Source: Clostridium sp. BJN0013 (GTDB lineage: Bacteria > Bacillota > Clostridia > Clostridiales > Clostridiaceae). Taken from it: a stretch of DNA of 64,000 nucleotides. The position numbers and the translations under genes are program-made. The stretch is taken from assembly GCF_040939125.1 (NCBI RefSeq), contig NZ_CP162495.1, forward strand, positions 1,922,001-1,986,000, in the 5' to 3' direction. Positions 17,351 to 26,421 of the stretch are shown here, one piece after another. Each line of letters begins with the position of its first letter. The stretch's first letter is position 1. Under the pieces are notes generated by a model. That model made no database searches and had not been told where the DNA came from. It worked only from the letters and a program-made list of their open reading frames with translations.

Positions 17351-17457
17351 TTTTGCGAAGTTTTATTAAATCATAGTAATTTACAAGTATTTTATGATAA
17401 AATGATAATTAATATGTTAATTAATTCATAATTTGATTATAGGGGAGGGCGGAGTAT

Positions 17458-18033
17458 ATGCAAGACAAGATAGTGCTTGCGGAAGATGAACCCATTACTA
17501 GAATGGATATTTTTGAAATACTTACATGTTGTGGATATAATGTGGTTGGAAAAGCCTCTGATGGACTTGAAGCTGTTGAATTGTGCAGGATAAATAGGCC
17601 AAATCTAGTCATTATGGATATAAAGATGCCAAACCTGGATGGCATACAGGCTGCTAAAATTATAGCAAAGGAAAATTTGGCAGATGCTATAGTTATGCTT
17701 ACAGCTTATAGCGGAAAAGAATTTATGGATAAGGTAAAAGAAGTTGGTGCTATAGGGTATGTTGTAAAACCTATAGATGAAAGAAATTTAATTCCACAAA
17801 TTGAAATTGCCATATCAAAAAGTAAGGAAATAAAAAACATTAAAGATGAGGCAGCTTGCGCCAAGCAAAAAATTGAAGATATGAAGGTAATATATAGAGC
17901 TAAAGAGATGTTAATGGACAGGTATTCTATAAAAGAAGAAGATGCCTATAAGAGAATAAGAAAGCTTAGCATGGATAGGCAGTGCTCTATTTTAAACACT
18001 TCAAGAAGTTTAATAAGAGGATATGAAAGGTAG
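17458..18033 (+). CDS. eutV: EutV response regulator with ANTAR RNA-binding domain
   Basis: The 191-residue protein has a receiver domain (about 4-120) with the phospho-acceptor D54 in VIMDIKMPNLDG, the acidic pair E9/D10, and the conserved K in VVKPID. The C-terminal ANTAR domain (about 130-188) contains RAKEMLMDRYSIKEEDAYKRI and the aromatic/basic helix RSLIRGYE. ANTAR regulators bind paired hairpins in nascent RNA and prevent termination. The likely target is the leader at 19570-19681. The gene is 6 bp from its kinase partner, with RBS GGGGAGGGCGGAG. Confidence 0.92.
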   Translation: MQDKIVLAEDEPITRMDIFEILTCCGYNVVGKASDGLEAVELCRINRPNLVIMDIKMPNLDGIQAAKIIAKENLADAIVMLTAYSGKEFMDKVKEVGAIGYVVKPIDERNLIPQIEIAISKSKEIKNIKDEAACAKQKIEDMKVIYRAKEMLMDRYSIKEEDAYKRIRKLSMDRQCSILNTSRSLIRGYER

Positions 18034-18039
18034 ATTAAC

Positions 18040-19455
18040 ATGCTTAGAAAATTGTGCAGGACATACACAAACTTATCCCAGGAAGATATAAAAATTTTAG
18101 AAAATATGGAAAAGTATCTTCAAAGTGTATCCAATCTAGTTAAAGCGGATATTTTTATTGACTGTCTAACCAGAGAATCAGGAACTGCCATTGTAGTTTC
18201 GGAAGCTAAGCCTTCAAATTCCATATCTCTATATAGGGGAACAGTAGTGGGTGAACTTGCTTTAATGAAAAATGAACCAGCTGCACTTAGAACGCTTCAG
18301 ATAGGCATGGGAACTTCAGATTTAAAGGCAATTACCCAGGAAAATAAAGTAGTAAAACAAAATACGGTACCTATTAAAAATAGTGAGGATAAAGTAATAG
18401 GTGTGCTTATAATGGAAAAAGACATAACTGAGGATTTAAGTAAAAATAGAAATATGGAAATATTGTCTGAAACCACAGAACAGTTAAGTCAGACACTCAT
18501 GAATTTAAAGAGTCCAGAACTATCTAATACTGTAGATTTTAATCTGATTAATGATGCTGTTATTATATTTAATGAGTGTGGAATTTCTATTTATGCTAAC
18601 CATATTGCAGAGGATATTTACATAAAACTTGGTTATAAAGATAAGATTGTGGGAATGAAATTTGATAACCTTGTTTTAAGTAAAACCAGTTTTTCCAAAA
18701 TATTAAAAGAGAATAATTCTATATTATCTGAAGTTTCAATAGGAAATTTTTCGCTGCAGATAAAGTATGCTGTTCTTAAAAAAAATAATAGTATATGTGG
18801 TGTTGTTATGTTAATTAAGGACATAACAGATATAAAAGAAAAAGAAAAGCAGCTTATTCTAAAAGCTGTGGCAATAAGAGAAATACATCATAGAGTTAAG
18901 AATAATCTTCAAACTATAGCAAGTATTTTAAGGCTGCAATCCAGGAGGATAAATAACGAAGAAGCTAAAAAAGCCTTTAAAGAGAGCATAGGCAGAATAC
19001 TTAGTATAGCTGCAACTCATGAGGTGCTGGCACAAAACGGAATTGATGATGTGGATATAAAAAATATACTATCCAAAATTAAAGATAATGCCATTAGAAA
19101 CTTTATTCAATGCAATAAACAAATAGATATAAAATTTATTGGAGATAGTTTTTATGTGGACTCGGACAAGGCTACATCTATAGCTATAGTGTTAAATGAA
19201 TTACTTCAAAATTCCCTTCAGCATGCTTTTGTAGATAAAAATGAAGGATTTATAGAGATAATTATAAAAAAAGGTATTATGTATTCCAATATATCAGTTA
19301 TTGACAGTGGAAAAGGATTTGATATAAATCTAGTTAAAAATGAAAGCTTGGGACTGGACATTGTAAAAAGTATAGTAAAGGATAAATTAAATGGGGATAT
19401 AAATATTGATTCAAGTAAAAGCGGGACAAAAGCAGTTTTTTGCTTTAAAAATTAA
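18040..19455 (+). CDS. eutW: EutW-type sensor histidine kinase
   Basis: The 471-residue soluble kinase has an N-terminal GAF-like sensor domain of the HisKA_N type (about 1-130), a PAS domain (about 165-265), the HisKA_2 box EIHHRVKNNLQTIASILRLQ (His 283/284) and a HATPase_c domain with NELLQNSLQHAF and DSGKGF. This is the EutW/PdtaS layout. In eut systems the kinase senses ethanolamine and phosphorylates EutV. It pairs with the gene 6 bp upstream. There is no membrane segment, so it acts in the cytosol. Confidence 0.9.
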   Translation: MLRKLCRTYTNLSQEDIKILENMEKYLQSVSNLVKADIFIDCLTRESGTAIVVSEAKPSNSISLYRGTVVGELALMKNEPAALRTLQIGMGTSDLKAITQENKVVKQNTVPIKNSEDKVIGVLIMEKDITEDLSKNRNMEILSETTEQLSQTLMNLKSPELSNTVDFNLINDAVIIFNECGISIYANHIAEDIYIKLGYKDKIVGMKFDNLVLSKTSFSKILKENNSILSEVSIGNFSLQIKYAVLKKNNSICGVVMLIKDITDIKEKEKQLILKAVAIREIHHRVKNNLQTIASILRLQSRRINNEEAKKAFKESIGRILSIAATHEVLAQNGIDDVDIKNILSKIKDNAIRNFIQCNKQIDIKFIGDSFYVDSDKATSIAIVLNELLQNSLQHAFVDKNEGFIEIIIKKGIMYSNISVIDSGKGFDINLVKNESLGLDIVKSIVKDKLNGDINIDSSKSGTKAVFCFKN

Positions 19456-19569
19456 TATAGTAAAGCGTATTGAGGATGCATTAAATTATAGGAGAATATT
19501 TTATTAATTTTTTATAAAAATACTCTTTACATTGATAAATTGTTATGATAAACTGTGTATAAATTATAA

Positions 19570-19681
19570 ATGAAATGCAATGGAGCATTTCATTCAAAGT
19601 TTATAATTTTTGTTTAAAAATTTATAAATAGTTAGAGAGCAGCGGAGCTTAAAATATTTTAGGTATTTTAAGCTCTTTTTT
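19570..19681 (+). promoter_or_regulatory. ANTAR-type dual-hairpin antiterminator and terminator
   Basis: Hairpin P1 (19570-19593) has arms ATGAAATGC and GCATTTCAT around the hexaloop AATGGA. P2 (19637-19650) has GAGC/GCTT around AGCGGA. Both hexaloops carry A at position 1 and G at position 4, the ANTAR recognition rule. P2 overlaps the 5' arm of a perfect 12-bp terminator: GAGCTTAAAATA (19645-19656), TATTTTAAGCTC (19664-19675), then TTTTTT. EutV bound to P1/P2 would prevent the terminator and allow eutA-permease-eutB-eutC expression. Confidence 0.88.
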
Positions 19682-19713
19682 CATCTAGTGGCCTTAAAGG
19701 GAGGTGTACCAAA

Positions 19714-21129
19714 ATAGTAAATGACAAAATATTAAGTGTAGGAATTGACATTGGTACCACCACTACACAAGTTATATTTAGTGAAATCACAATACAAAAT
19801 ACAGCAGGTTCTTTTTTTGTACCAAAAGTTAAAATTGTAGATAAAAGAATAACTTATAAAGGTAAAATATACTTTACCCCACTGGTATCCAGAAAAAGCA
19901 TAAATTTAGAAAAGCTAAAATCTATAATACAGCAGGAATATAATAGAGCCAATGTGAAAAAAGAACACATTTCTACCGGGGCAATAATAATAACCGGGGA
20001 AACTGCAAGGAAAGAAAATGCACAGCAGGTTTTAAATATTCTTTCAGACTTTGCAGGGGATTTTGTAGTGGCAACTGCCGGGGCTGATCTGGAATCAATA
20101 CTGGCAGCATATGGGGCTGGAGCTTATAAGGTTTCTAAAAATATTTCCGGAAAAGTTGTAAATTTTGATATAGGAGGTGGTACAACTAATGCATGTGTGT
20201 TTGATGAAGGAAAAATAGTGGATTCCTTTGCCCTGCATATAGGGGGAAAGTTAATTGAATTTGATGACAGCGGTAATGTAATTTACATATCTGAAAAGAT
20301 AGAAAGGCTGCTGGAAAGCTTAAATTTAAATATCATTATTGGCAGCAAGCCTAAATTTTGTGATTTAAATATGCTTGTAAGTAAATTTGCAGATATTATT
20401 TTTAAAATTGGAAGTAACATAAATTTATCTTCAGAAGAAAGGGAGCTTTTTATCCAGCATAAAAATAAAGAATTGACGGCACAAATATTTATGTTTTCAG
20501 GAGGGGTTGCGGAATTTATATATAGTGATTATGAGGTAAATACACTGCAGGATACTTTAAAGTACAAAGATATAGGACCACTTCTAGGAGTGTATATAAG
20601 AGGCATTTTAAAGGAAGGCAAATATAAATTTTTGGAGCCAAAGGAAAAAATAAGGGCCACAGTAATAGGGGCAGGAAGCCATTCTATAAAAATAAGCGGA
20701 AGTACCATAATTTTTGATGAAGACATACTGCCAATAAAAAATATACCTATTATAAAGATAAAGGATGATTTGTTGGAAGACCAAGATGTGATGTATGAAT
20801 ATGTATCAGAAAAAATTAAGCTGTATGATGATTCTATGGTGGCCATTTCCTTTAAGGGACCATTAAGCCCTTCTTATAGGCAAATACAGCTAATGGCTGG
20901 AGGAATAATAAAATGTTTTAAAATTATAAAGGATTACCCAATTATAGTTGTGGTAGAAAATGATTTTGCAAAGGCACTTGGACAGACAATAAAAGCTGGG
21001 TGTAATTTTTCTAGAAAAGTAATATGTATAGACGGAATTTCCACTGACAACGGAGATTATATAGATATTGGAAAATCTGTAGGGGGAATTATACCTGTTG
21101 CTGTGAAAACTTTAATATTTAACAATTAA
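19714..21129 (+). CDS. eutA: EutA, ethanolamine ammonia-lyase reactivase, probable ATA start
   Basis: Good EutA coding runs upstream of the first in-frame ATG (19954): after the strong site AGGGAGGTG the frame reads ATA GTA AAT GAC and then KILSVGIDIGTTTTQVIFSE, the ASKHA phosphate-1 motif essential for EutA. No ATG, GTG or TTG is in frame between the RBS and that motif, so ATA 19714 is the most likely start, 8 bp from the RBS. The product is 471 residues, normal for EutA. It also has NFDIGGGTTNACVF (phosphate 2). EutA exchanges damaged cobalamin in EutBC using ATP. Confidence 0.88.
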   Translation: MVNDKILSVGIDIGTTTTQVIFSEITIQNTAGSFFVPKVKIVDKRITYKGKIYFTPLVSRKSINLEKLKSIIQQEYNRANVKKEHISTGAIIITGETARKENAQQVLNILSDFAGDFVVATAGADLESILAAYGAGAYKVSKNISGKVVNFDIGGGTTNACVFDEGKIVDSFALHIGGKLIEFDDSGNVIYISEKIERLLESLNLNIIIGSKPKFCDLNMLVSKFADIIFKIGSNINLSSEERELFIQHKNKELTAQIFMFSGGVAEFIYSDYEVNTLQDTLKYKDIGPLLGVYIRGILKEGKYKFLEPKEKIRATVIGAGSHSIKISGSTIIFDEDILPIKNIPIIKIKDDLLEDQDVMYEYVSEKIKLYDDSMVAISFKGPLSPSYRQIQLMAGGIIKCFKIIKDYPIIVVVENDFAKALGQTIKAGCNFSRKVICIDGISTDNGDYIDIGKSVGGIIPVAVKTLIFNN

Positions 21130-21170
21130 TTCATTGATGGAAATTATAAATAGTTTTGGGAGGGTTTTTA

Positions 21171-22505
21171 ATGCAAAGTGAATTAAAGAAGACATTATCA
21201 CCATTTCAACTTTGGGCTATTATAGTTGGTATGGTTATATCAGGTATGTATTTTGGATGGAATAATGCATTGGCATTTGCAGGACCGGTGGGGTTTATAA
21301 TAGCAATAGTAATTGTAACTATTTTTTATACTGCTTTTATGTTCAGTTATGCAGAACTTTCCACTGCTATACCTGATGCAGGAGGGTCTGCCGAATATGC
21401 AACTAGGGCTATGGGAAGATTTGGAGGTTTTTTGGCAGGCTTTTCTTCTGTAGTTGAATTTTTATTTGCTACGCCAGCTATAGCTATATCTATTGGCGCC
21501 TATGTTCATTTTATAATACCGGCTGTACCAATAACTGCGGCTGCCCTTGTATCTTACGGGATTTTTGTGATTATAAATTGTGGGGGAGTTAAAACTGCGG
21601 CTATTATTGAGACTGTAGTTACTATTGTTGCCATTGTAGGACTTGTAATATTTGCAGGTGCCAGTTTTACCCACATTGATATTACAAGAATAGTAGGACA
21701 GGGTGCTTTCCGTGGAGGGGTTGGAGGCGTATTTAATGCTATACCATTTGCCATATGGTTCTATTTAGCTGCAGAAGGAGGGGCAATGTCTGCAGAAGAA
21801 TGTAAAAATCCAAAGAAAGATGTACCTAAGGGCTTTATACTTGCCATACTTACTCTTGTAGTGCTGGCACTTGTTACTTTTGTATGTACTGCAGGAGTAA
21901 TGGATGCTAAGGCACTTGGTTCGACTGATTCACCTCTTCCTGATGCACTTGATGTAATATATGGAAAAGGAAATGCATTTTCTAAATTGATGAGTTTTAT
22001 AGGACTTTTTGGGCTTATAGCCAGTCTTCATGGAATAATAATTGGGTATTCAAGACAGATATTCGCAATGTCCAGGTCAAGATATTTACCTAAATTTTTA
22101 TCAAAAGTAAATTCGAAAGCCTCACCTGTAGCGGCAACAATTATACCAAGTCTTATAGGAATGCTATTTGTACTTTTAAATAGTACCGCAGTAATTATAG
22201 TGATTTCAAGTTTTGGAGCTATTGCACTTCATGCAGTGAGTATGGCTGCACTGTTAATTTTAAGAAAAAAAGAACCTGATTTAGAAAGACCATATAAAGT
22301 TTCGATTACACTTCCTATAATATCTCTTGTACTTGATGTAATTTTACTTGTGACTGTTGGGTATTCAAATATATCAACTGTATCTTTTGTAATAGGTGCT
22401 TATGTACTGGCCATCATATATTATTTTGTGTATTCAAGATTTACTGAAGTATCATCAGAAAAGGAGGTATCACAAAAAATTACAGAACAGGATAGGGCAA
22501 TTTAA
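21171..22505 (+). CDS. APC-family ethanolamine permease
   Basis: The start is ATG 21171 after TGGGAGGG. The 444-residue protein has about 12 hydrophobic segments, starts LSPFQLWAIIVGMVISGMYF, and has the G-rich first helices and the FYLAAEGGAMSAEE segment typical of ethanolamine/amino-acid permeases of the Eat group. Its place between eutA and eutB supports ethanolamine as substrate. It lies in the inner membrane and feeds EutBC directly. Confidence 0.9.
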   Translation: MQSELKKTLSPFQLWAIIVGMVISGMYFGWNNALAFAGPVGFIIAIVIVTIFYTAFMFSYAELSTAIPDAGGSAEYATRAMGRFGGFLAGFSSVVEFLFATPAIAISIGAYVHFIIPAVPITAAALVSYGIFVIINCGGVKTAAIIETVVTIVAIVGLVIFAGASFTHIDITRIVGQGAFRGGVGGVFNAIPFAIWFYLAAEGGAMSAEECKNPKKDVPKGFILAILTLVVLALVTFVCTAGVMDAKALGSTDSPLPDALDVIYGKGNAFSKLMSFIGLFGLIASLHGIIIGYSRQIFAMSRSRYLPKFLSKVNSKASPVAATIIPSLIGMLFVLLNSTAVIIVISSFGAIALHAVSMAALLILRKKEPDLERPYKVSITLPIISLVLDVILLVTVGYSNISTVSFVIGAYVLAIIYYFVYSRFTEVSSEKEVSQKITEQDRAI

Positions 22506-22529
22506 ATATATTTAAGACAGGTGATTTCT

Positions 22530-23900
22530 ATGAATTTAAAGACTATTTTATTTAATAAAGTATACAAATTTAAGGATATAAAAGATTTACTGGCTAAGGC
22601 CAATGAAAAAAAATCTGGAGATGCCCTTGCAGGAATTGCAGCCTGCAGCACTTCAGAGAGAATTGCTGCAAAAATTGTATTGGCAGATATAACTTTAGAA
22701 GATCTTAGAAATAATCCCGTTGTTCCCTATGAAAAAGATGAAGTAACAAGAATTATACAAGATTCCATAGATAAGTTTGCTTACAATAAAATAAAGCATA
22801 TGACAGTGGGAGAACTTAGAGAGTTTATATTGAGTGCCAAAGAAAGAGATATAAAATTAATAAGAGATGGATTAACTGCGGAAATGATTTCCGCAGTGAC
22901 AAAACTTATGAGCAATATGGATCTTATATATGCTGCACAGAAAATTTGTAATACCGCATGCTGTAATACTAAAATTGGAGAAAGAGGAACTCTTTCTTCA
23001 AGACTTCAGCCAAACCATCCAACGGATGATATAGAGGGAATAATGGCATCGGTTATGGAAGGACTAAGTTATGGTATAGGTGATGCCGTAATTGGATTGA
23101 ATCCTGTAAATGACAGCATAGATAGTGTATACAGAATTTTGTGTAAATTTAAGGAGTTTACTTCTGAATGGCATATTCCAACTCAAAATTGTGTACTTTC
23201 CCATGTAACTACCCAAATGGAAGTTTTAAAGAGGGGAGCACCTATGGACTTGATGTTTCAAAGCATAGCGGGCTCAGAAATATCCAACAGGAGTTTTGGC
23301 ATAAATACTGCCCTTATGGATGAGGCCTACTTCCTTATGAGAGAAAATAAGTATTCAAAGGGAGCAAATTTTATGTATTTTGAAACGGGACAGGGTTCAG
23401 AACTTTCCTCGGATGGAAACAATGGTGCGGATCAACTTACCATGGAAGCCAGGTGCTATGGTTTTGCTAAAAGGTATAATCCATTTTTAGTAAATACAGT
23501 GGTAGGATTTATAGGTCCTGAATATTTGTATGATGGAAGTCAGGTTATAAGGGCGGGACTTGAAGATCACTTTATGGGTAAACTTACGGGATTGCCTATG
23601 GGAGTTGATGTATGCTACACAAACCATATGAAGGCAGAACAAAATGACATGGATAATCTAGCAATGCTTTTAACAAATGCTAATTGTGCTTACTTTATGG
23701 GAATTCCCTGTGCTGATGATGTAATGCTTATGTACCAATCTACAAGTTATCATGATATTGCAACTCTTAGAGAAATTACAGGTAAAACTCCCATTAAAGA
23801 ATTTGAAAGAAGATTGGAACAGCTGGGTATTTTACAAAATGGAAAGCTTACAGATATAGCGGGAGATGCTTCATTGTTTTTAAAAAAATCAATGGTCTAG
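22530..23900 (+). CDS. eutB: Ethanolamine ammonia-lyase heavy chain EutB
   Basis: Start ATG 22530 follows AAGACAGGTG. The 456-residue product is full length. Conserved EutB segments include SSRLQPNHPTDDIEG, the substrate-barrel stretch around IPTQNCVLSHVTTQ, FETGQGSELSSDGNNGADQ and VDVCYTNHMKAEQNDMDN. With EutC it forms the adenosylcobalamin-dependent enzyme that converts ethanolamine to acetaldehyde and ammonia. It lies 12 bp before eutC. Confidence 0.96.
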   Translation: MNLKTILFNKVYKFKDIKDLLAKANEKKSGDALAGIAACSTSERIAAKIVLADITLEDLRNNPVVPYEKDEVTRIIQDSIDKFAYNKIKHMTVGELREFILSAKERDIKLIRDGLTAEMISAVTKLMSNMDLIYAAQKICNTACCNTKIGERGTLSSRLQPNHPTDDIEGIMASVMEGLSYGIGDAVIGLNPVNDSIDSVYRILCKFKEFTSEWHIPTQNCVLSHVTTQMEVLKRGAPMDLMFQSIAGSEISNRSFGINTALMDEAYFLMRENKYSKGANFMYFETGQGSELSSDGNNGADQLTMEARCYGFAKRYNPFLVNTVVGFIGPEYLYDGSQVIRAGLEDHFMGKLTGLPMGVDVCYTNHMKAEQNDMDNLAMLLTNANCAYFMGIPCADDVMLMYQSTSYHDIATLREITGKTPIKEFERRLEQLGILQNGKLTDIAGDASLFLKKSMV

Positions 23901-23912
23901 TGAGGTGAAATT

Positions 23913-24641
23913 ATGGATAGCAATTATGAAATATATAAGCGTATGAAAAAATCAACAAATGCAAGAATTTGTGTGGGCAGGGCAGGAACTAGGTATAAAA
24001 CTGAAACTCTTCTAAAATTGAGAGCAGATCATGCAGTGGCAATGGATGCAGTTTGGTCACATGTAGATGAAAGTATTATAGATAAGCTTAATTTTTTAAA
24101 GGTTCAAACCATGGTAAAAGATAAGGAACAGTATATACAAAGACCTGACCTTGGAAGAAAATTTTCCAAAGAAACTATAGAGTATATAAAGAATAACTGT
24201 ATAAGGAATCCAGATGTTCAAATAATAGCTGGAGATGGATTAAGTTCCCCGGCTATTACAGTTAATTTAGAAGATATATACTGTATAATAATTGACGGAC
24301 TTAAAGCAAAAGGATATAAAATAGGAACTCCTATATTTGTAAAATATGCCAGGGTAGCTACTATGGATAAAATAAGCGAGGCATTGGATGCGAAAGTTAC
24401 CATTATCCTTATAGGTGAAAGACCCGGACTTGCAACAGGTGAAAGTATGAGCAGCTATATGGCTTATAGATCAAGTACTAAAAAGCCTGAATCTCAAAGA
24501 ACTGTGATTTCAAATATACATAAAAGTGGTACTCCTCCAGTGGAAGCAGGGGCACAAATTGTATATTTGGTAGATTTGATGATGAAGGAAAAGAAAAGCG
24601 GTATTGAACTTAGGATATCAAGTGACATGAAATTAACTTAA
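23913..24641 (+). CDS. eutC: Ethanolamine ammonia-lyase light chain EutC
   Basis: The 242-residue protein has the cobalamin-binding light-chain motifs ARICVGRAGTRYKTETLLKLRADHA, then QIIAGDGLSS, TIILIGERPGLATGESMSSYM and VISNIHKSGTPPVEAGA. Length is slightly below the usual 290-300 because the N-terminus is short, as in other Firmicutes. It is the last gene of the eut operon. A terminator overlaps its stop codon, and no shell, aldehyde dehydrogenase or adenosyltransferase gene follows. Confidence 0.95.
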   Translation: MDSNYEIYKRMKKSTNARICVGRAGTRYKTETLLKLRADHAVAMDAVWSHVDESIIDKLNFLKVQTMVKDKEQYIQRPDLGRKFSKETIEYIKNNCIRNPDVQIIAGDGLSSPAITVNLEDIYCIIIDGLKAKGYKIGTPIFVKYARVATMDKISEALDAKVTIILIGERPGLATGESMSSYMAYRSSTKKPESQRTVISNIHKSGTPPVEAGAQIVYLVDLMMKEKKSGIELRISSDMKLT

Positions 24642-24692
24642 AAGATCTGCTGCACAACTAACTGGATAGTTTGGCTGTGGGCAGATCTTTTT
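24640..24692 (+). terminator. Rho-independent terminator of the eut operon
   Basis: Arms AAAGATCTGC (24641-24650) and GCAGATCTTT (24681-24690) continue into a T tract. Inner complementary segments (CACA...TGTG, AACTA...TAGTT) extend the stem. Confidence 0.85.
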
Positions 24693-24729
24693 TATTTGAG
24701 CTAATAATTAAGAGTTTTTGTTTTAAAAT

Positions 24730-25815
24730 CTAATGGGATATAGAAAATAATAATTTATTAATAGCCTTATCTATACTTGTATCATTTGGATTATTAAGCC
24801 ATTTGGAAGAAATCACAATATATGTACGGTTGACGGATTTACTTTTTAAATAGGAGTAGATTATTTGAGATTCGTCCATTTTTTCCTTATGGAGTTCTGT
24901 GGACTTTTTTATAGTTTTATTATTAAAATAGAATAAAATATTACTTTTCAAAAAAGATTTCAATTTTTGAAAATTAATGTTTTCCAAATAACATTTTTTA
25001 CTAAAAATAACTTTATTTCCTTTAATAAGAAAAAATTTCACACTATTATATTCCAAATATTCCAGCAAAGCTATATTCTTATTCTTTTTTGTGAATTTAG
25101 AGATTTTGGCTTTATTTAGCAGATAATTTACTGCACTTATATAATCTCTATATTTAGCGGCACTTTCAAAATTAAATTTCTCTGATGCTTTATTCATGTT
25201 GTATTCCATTTCTTCAATAATACTTTTATCAGTGCCGTTAAGCAGATTTATTATTTTATCAAAAATAGAGGAGTACTGTTTTTTTTCAGTACTGCCTAAG
25301 CACATACCTAAACATAAGCCTAAAGAATAATTTAAACAGCATGAAGCTTTTTGGAAATTGTTGCTGCAAAATATTTTGCAGCATTCCTTTATGCCTTGAA
25401 TGCCTCGTTCTACTGTGTTTCTACTTGAGTATGGTCCAAAATAAAGATTTCCGTCATTTTTTACATATTCATTGGAGATTTTAATATCAGGATATTTCTG
25501 GTTAATCTTTATATAGCAATAAGATTGGGTATTCTTCATTTGTCTGTTATATATAGGCTTTATTTGTTTTATTAATTTACATTCCAGCATAAGGGCTTCA
25601 AATTCTGTATCTGTAAGTATATAGTCAAAATCTCTTAGGTTTTTGACTAACTTTAGAACTTTTGGAGTATGTGATCTTGAATTTTGAAAATATGATGCAA
25701 CTCTGCTTTTTAGATTCTTTGATTTTCCTACATATATAACACTATTAAGGGAATCCTTCATGAGGTATACGCCAGGAGAAGAAGGAAGTTTTTCAATTTT
25801 TTCTTTTAAATCCAT
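24730..25815 (-). CDS. Short UvrC-like GIY-YIG protein (Cho-like)
   Basis: The start is ATG 25815, behind a GGAGAAAAG site; the frame runs on to 25917 without RBS. The 361-residue protein has the UvrC N-terminal GIY-YIG domain (PGVYLMKD...IYVGKSKNLKSRVASYF, about 14-45), a Cys-rich segment and a UVR motif (EEMEYNMNKASEKFNFESAAKYRDYI). The RNase H-like C-terminal nuclease and HhH domain of full UvrC (about 600 residues) are missing. This is the layout of Cho-type repair nucleases. The gene is divergent from the MarR gene, so a promoter region is shared. Confidence 0.85.
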   Translation of the reverse strand: MDLKEKIEKLPSSPGVYLMKDSLNSVIYVGKSKNLKSRVASYFQNSRSHTPKVLKLVKNLRDFDYILTDTEFEALMLECKLIKQIKPIYNRQMKNTQSYCYIKINQKYPDIKISNEYVKNDGNLYFGPYSSRNTVERGIQGIKECCKIFCSNNFQKASCCLNYSLGLCLGMCLGSTEKKQYSSIFDKIINLLNGTDKSIIEEMEYNMNKASEKFNFESAAKYRDYISAVNYLLNKAKISKFTKKNKNIALLEYLEYNSVKFFLIKGNKVIFSKKCYLENINFQKLKSFLKSNILFYFNNKTIKKSTELHKEKMDESQIIYSYLKSKSVNRTYIVISSKWLNNPNDTSIDKAINKLLFSISH

Positions 25816-25904
25816 AGACTTTTCTCCTAAACACATATATGATTTGATTATAGTATAGATTAAAGCTGTAATATATACAAGAGAATTCTGTAGATTATAG
25901 TATG

Positions 25905-25918
25905 GTTGACTAATCAAC
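25905..25918. promoter_or_regulatory. MarR-type operator GTTGA-CTAA-TCAAC
   Basis: A perfect 5-bp-arm dyad overlaps TTGACT (25906-25911), the likely -35 of the MarR/MFS operon. It lies between the divergent UvrC-like and MarR genes, where autorepression by MarR is expected. Confidence 0.5.
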
Positions 25919-25959
25919 TGTATTATGTTATTTTATCTAATGAAAGGGGTAAAATAGAA

Positions 25960-26421
25960 TTGAATGATAAAGCACAAACTTTAATTAAGTTAACTAACAA
26001 TATATATAGATGTACCCAGGTTTATATTGATAAAAAACTAAAAAAATATAATCTTACTACAGGTACATACCCATATTTACTTGTATTGAGTAAAAAAGAA
26101 GGTATAAGCCAAAGTGACATAAGCAGAGAACTTAATGTAGATAAATCCATGTCTGCAAGAACCATTAAAAGATTAATATCACTGGGTTATATAAAAAAAG
26201 AGGAAAATAAGGAAGATATAAGAGCATATAAACTCTATATAACGGATAAAGCAAAAGCTATAATTCCTGAAATTATAGAAACTATTCATAATTGGATTGA
26301 TATTTTAATATATGGAAATGATGAAAAGGACATAAAAATATCTATAGAATTTTTAGAACAAGTTTTAGAAAATGGGAAAAAATATAGGGAGAAAAACTGC
26401 GAAAGGATGAAAAAGAATTGA
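25960..26421 (+). CDS. MarR-family transcriptional regulator
   Basis: I place the start at TTG 25960 behind GAAAGGGG. The frame is open to 25906 but that part is the promoter. The 153-residue protein has a MarR winged helix: GTYPYLLVLSKKEGISQSDI, then RELNVDKSMSARTIKRLISLG and the wing IKKEENKEDIRAYKLYIT. It overlaps the MFS transporter gene by 4 bp (TTGA) and probably represses the pair until a toxic ligand is present. Confidence 0.88.
   Translation: MNDKAQTLIKLTNNIYRCTQVYIDKKLKKYNLTTGTYPYLLVLSKKEGISQSDISRELNVDKSMSARTIKRLISLGYIKKEENKEDIRAYKLYITDKAKAIIPEIIETIHNWIDILIYGNDEKDIKISIEFLEQVLENGKKYREKNCERMKKN

Noticed and set aside
17281-17457. Riboswitch before eutV
   Set aside because: Apart from a terminator hairpin I see no conserved riboswitch core such as the B12 box.
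19954-21129. Short eutA starting at ATG 19954
   Set aside because: It would lack the essential GIDIGTTTTQ nucleotide-binding motif that is encoded in frame upstream.
24730-25815. Full UvrC excinuclease
   Set aside because: The C-terminal nuclease and HhH regions are absent and the protein is about 360 residues, so it is a short Cho-like paralogue.
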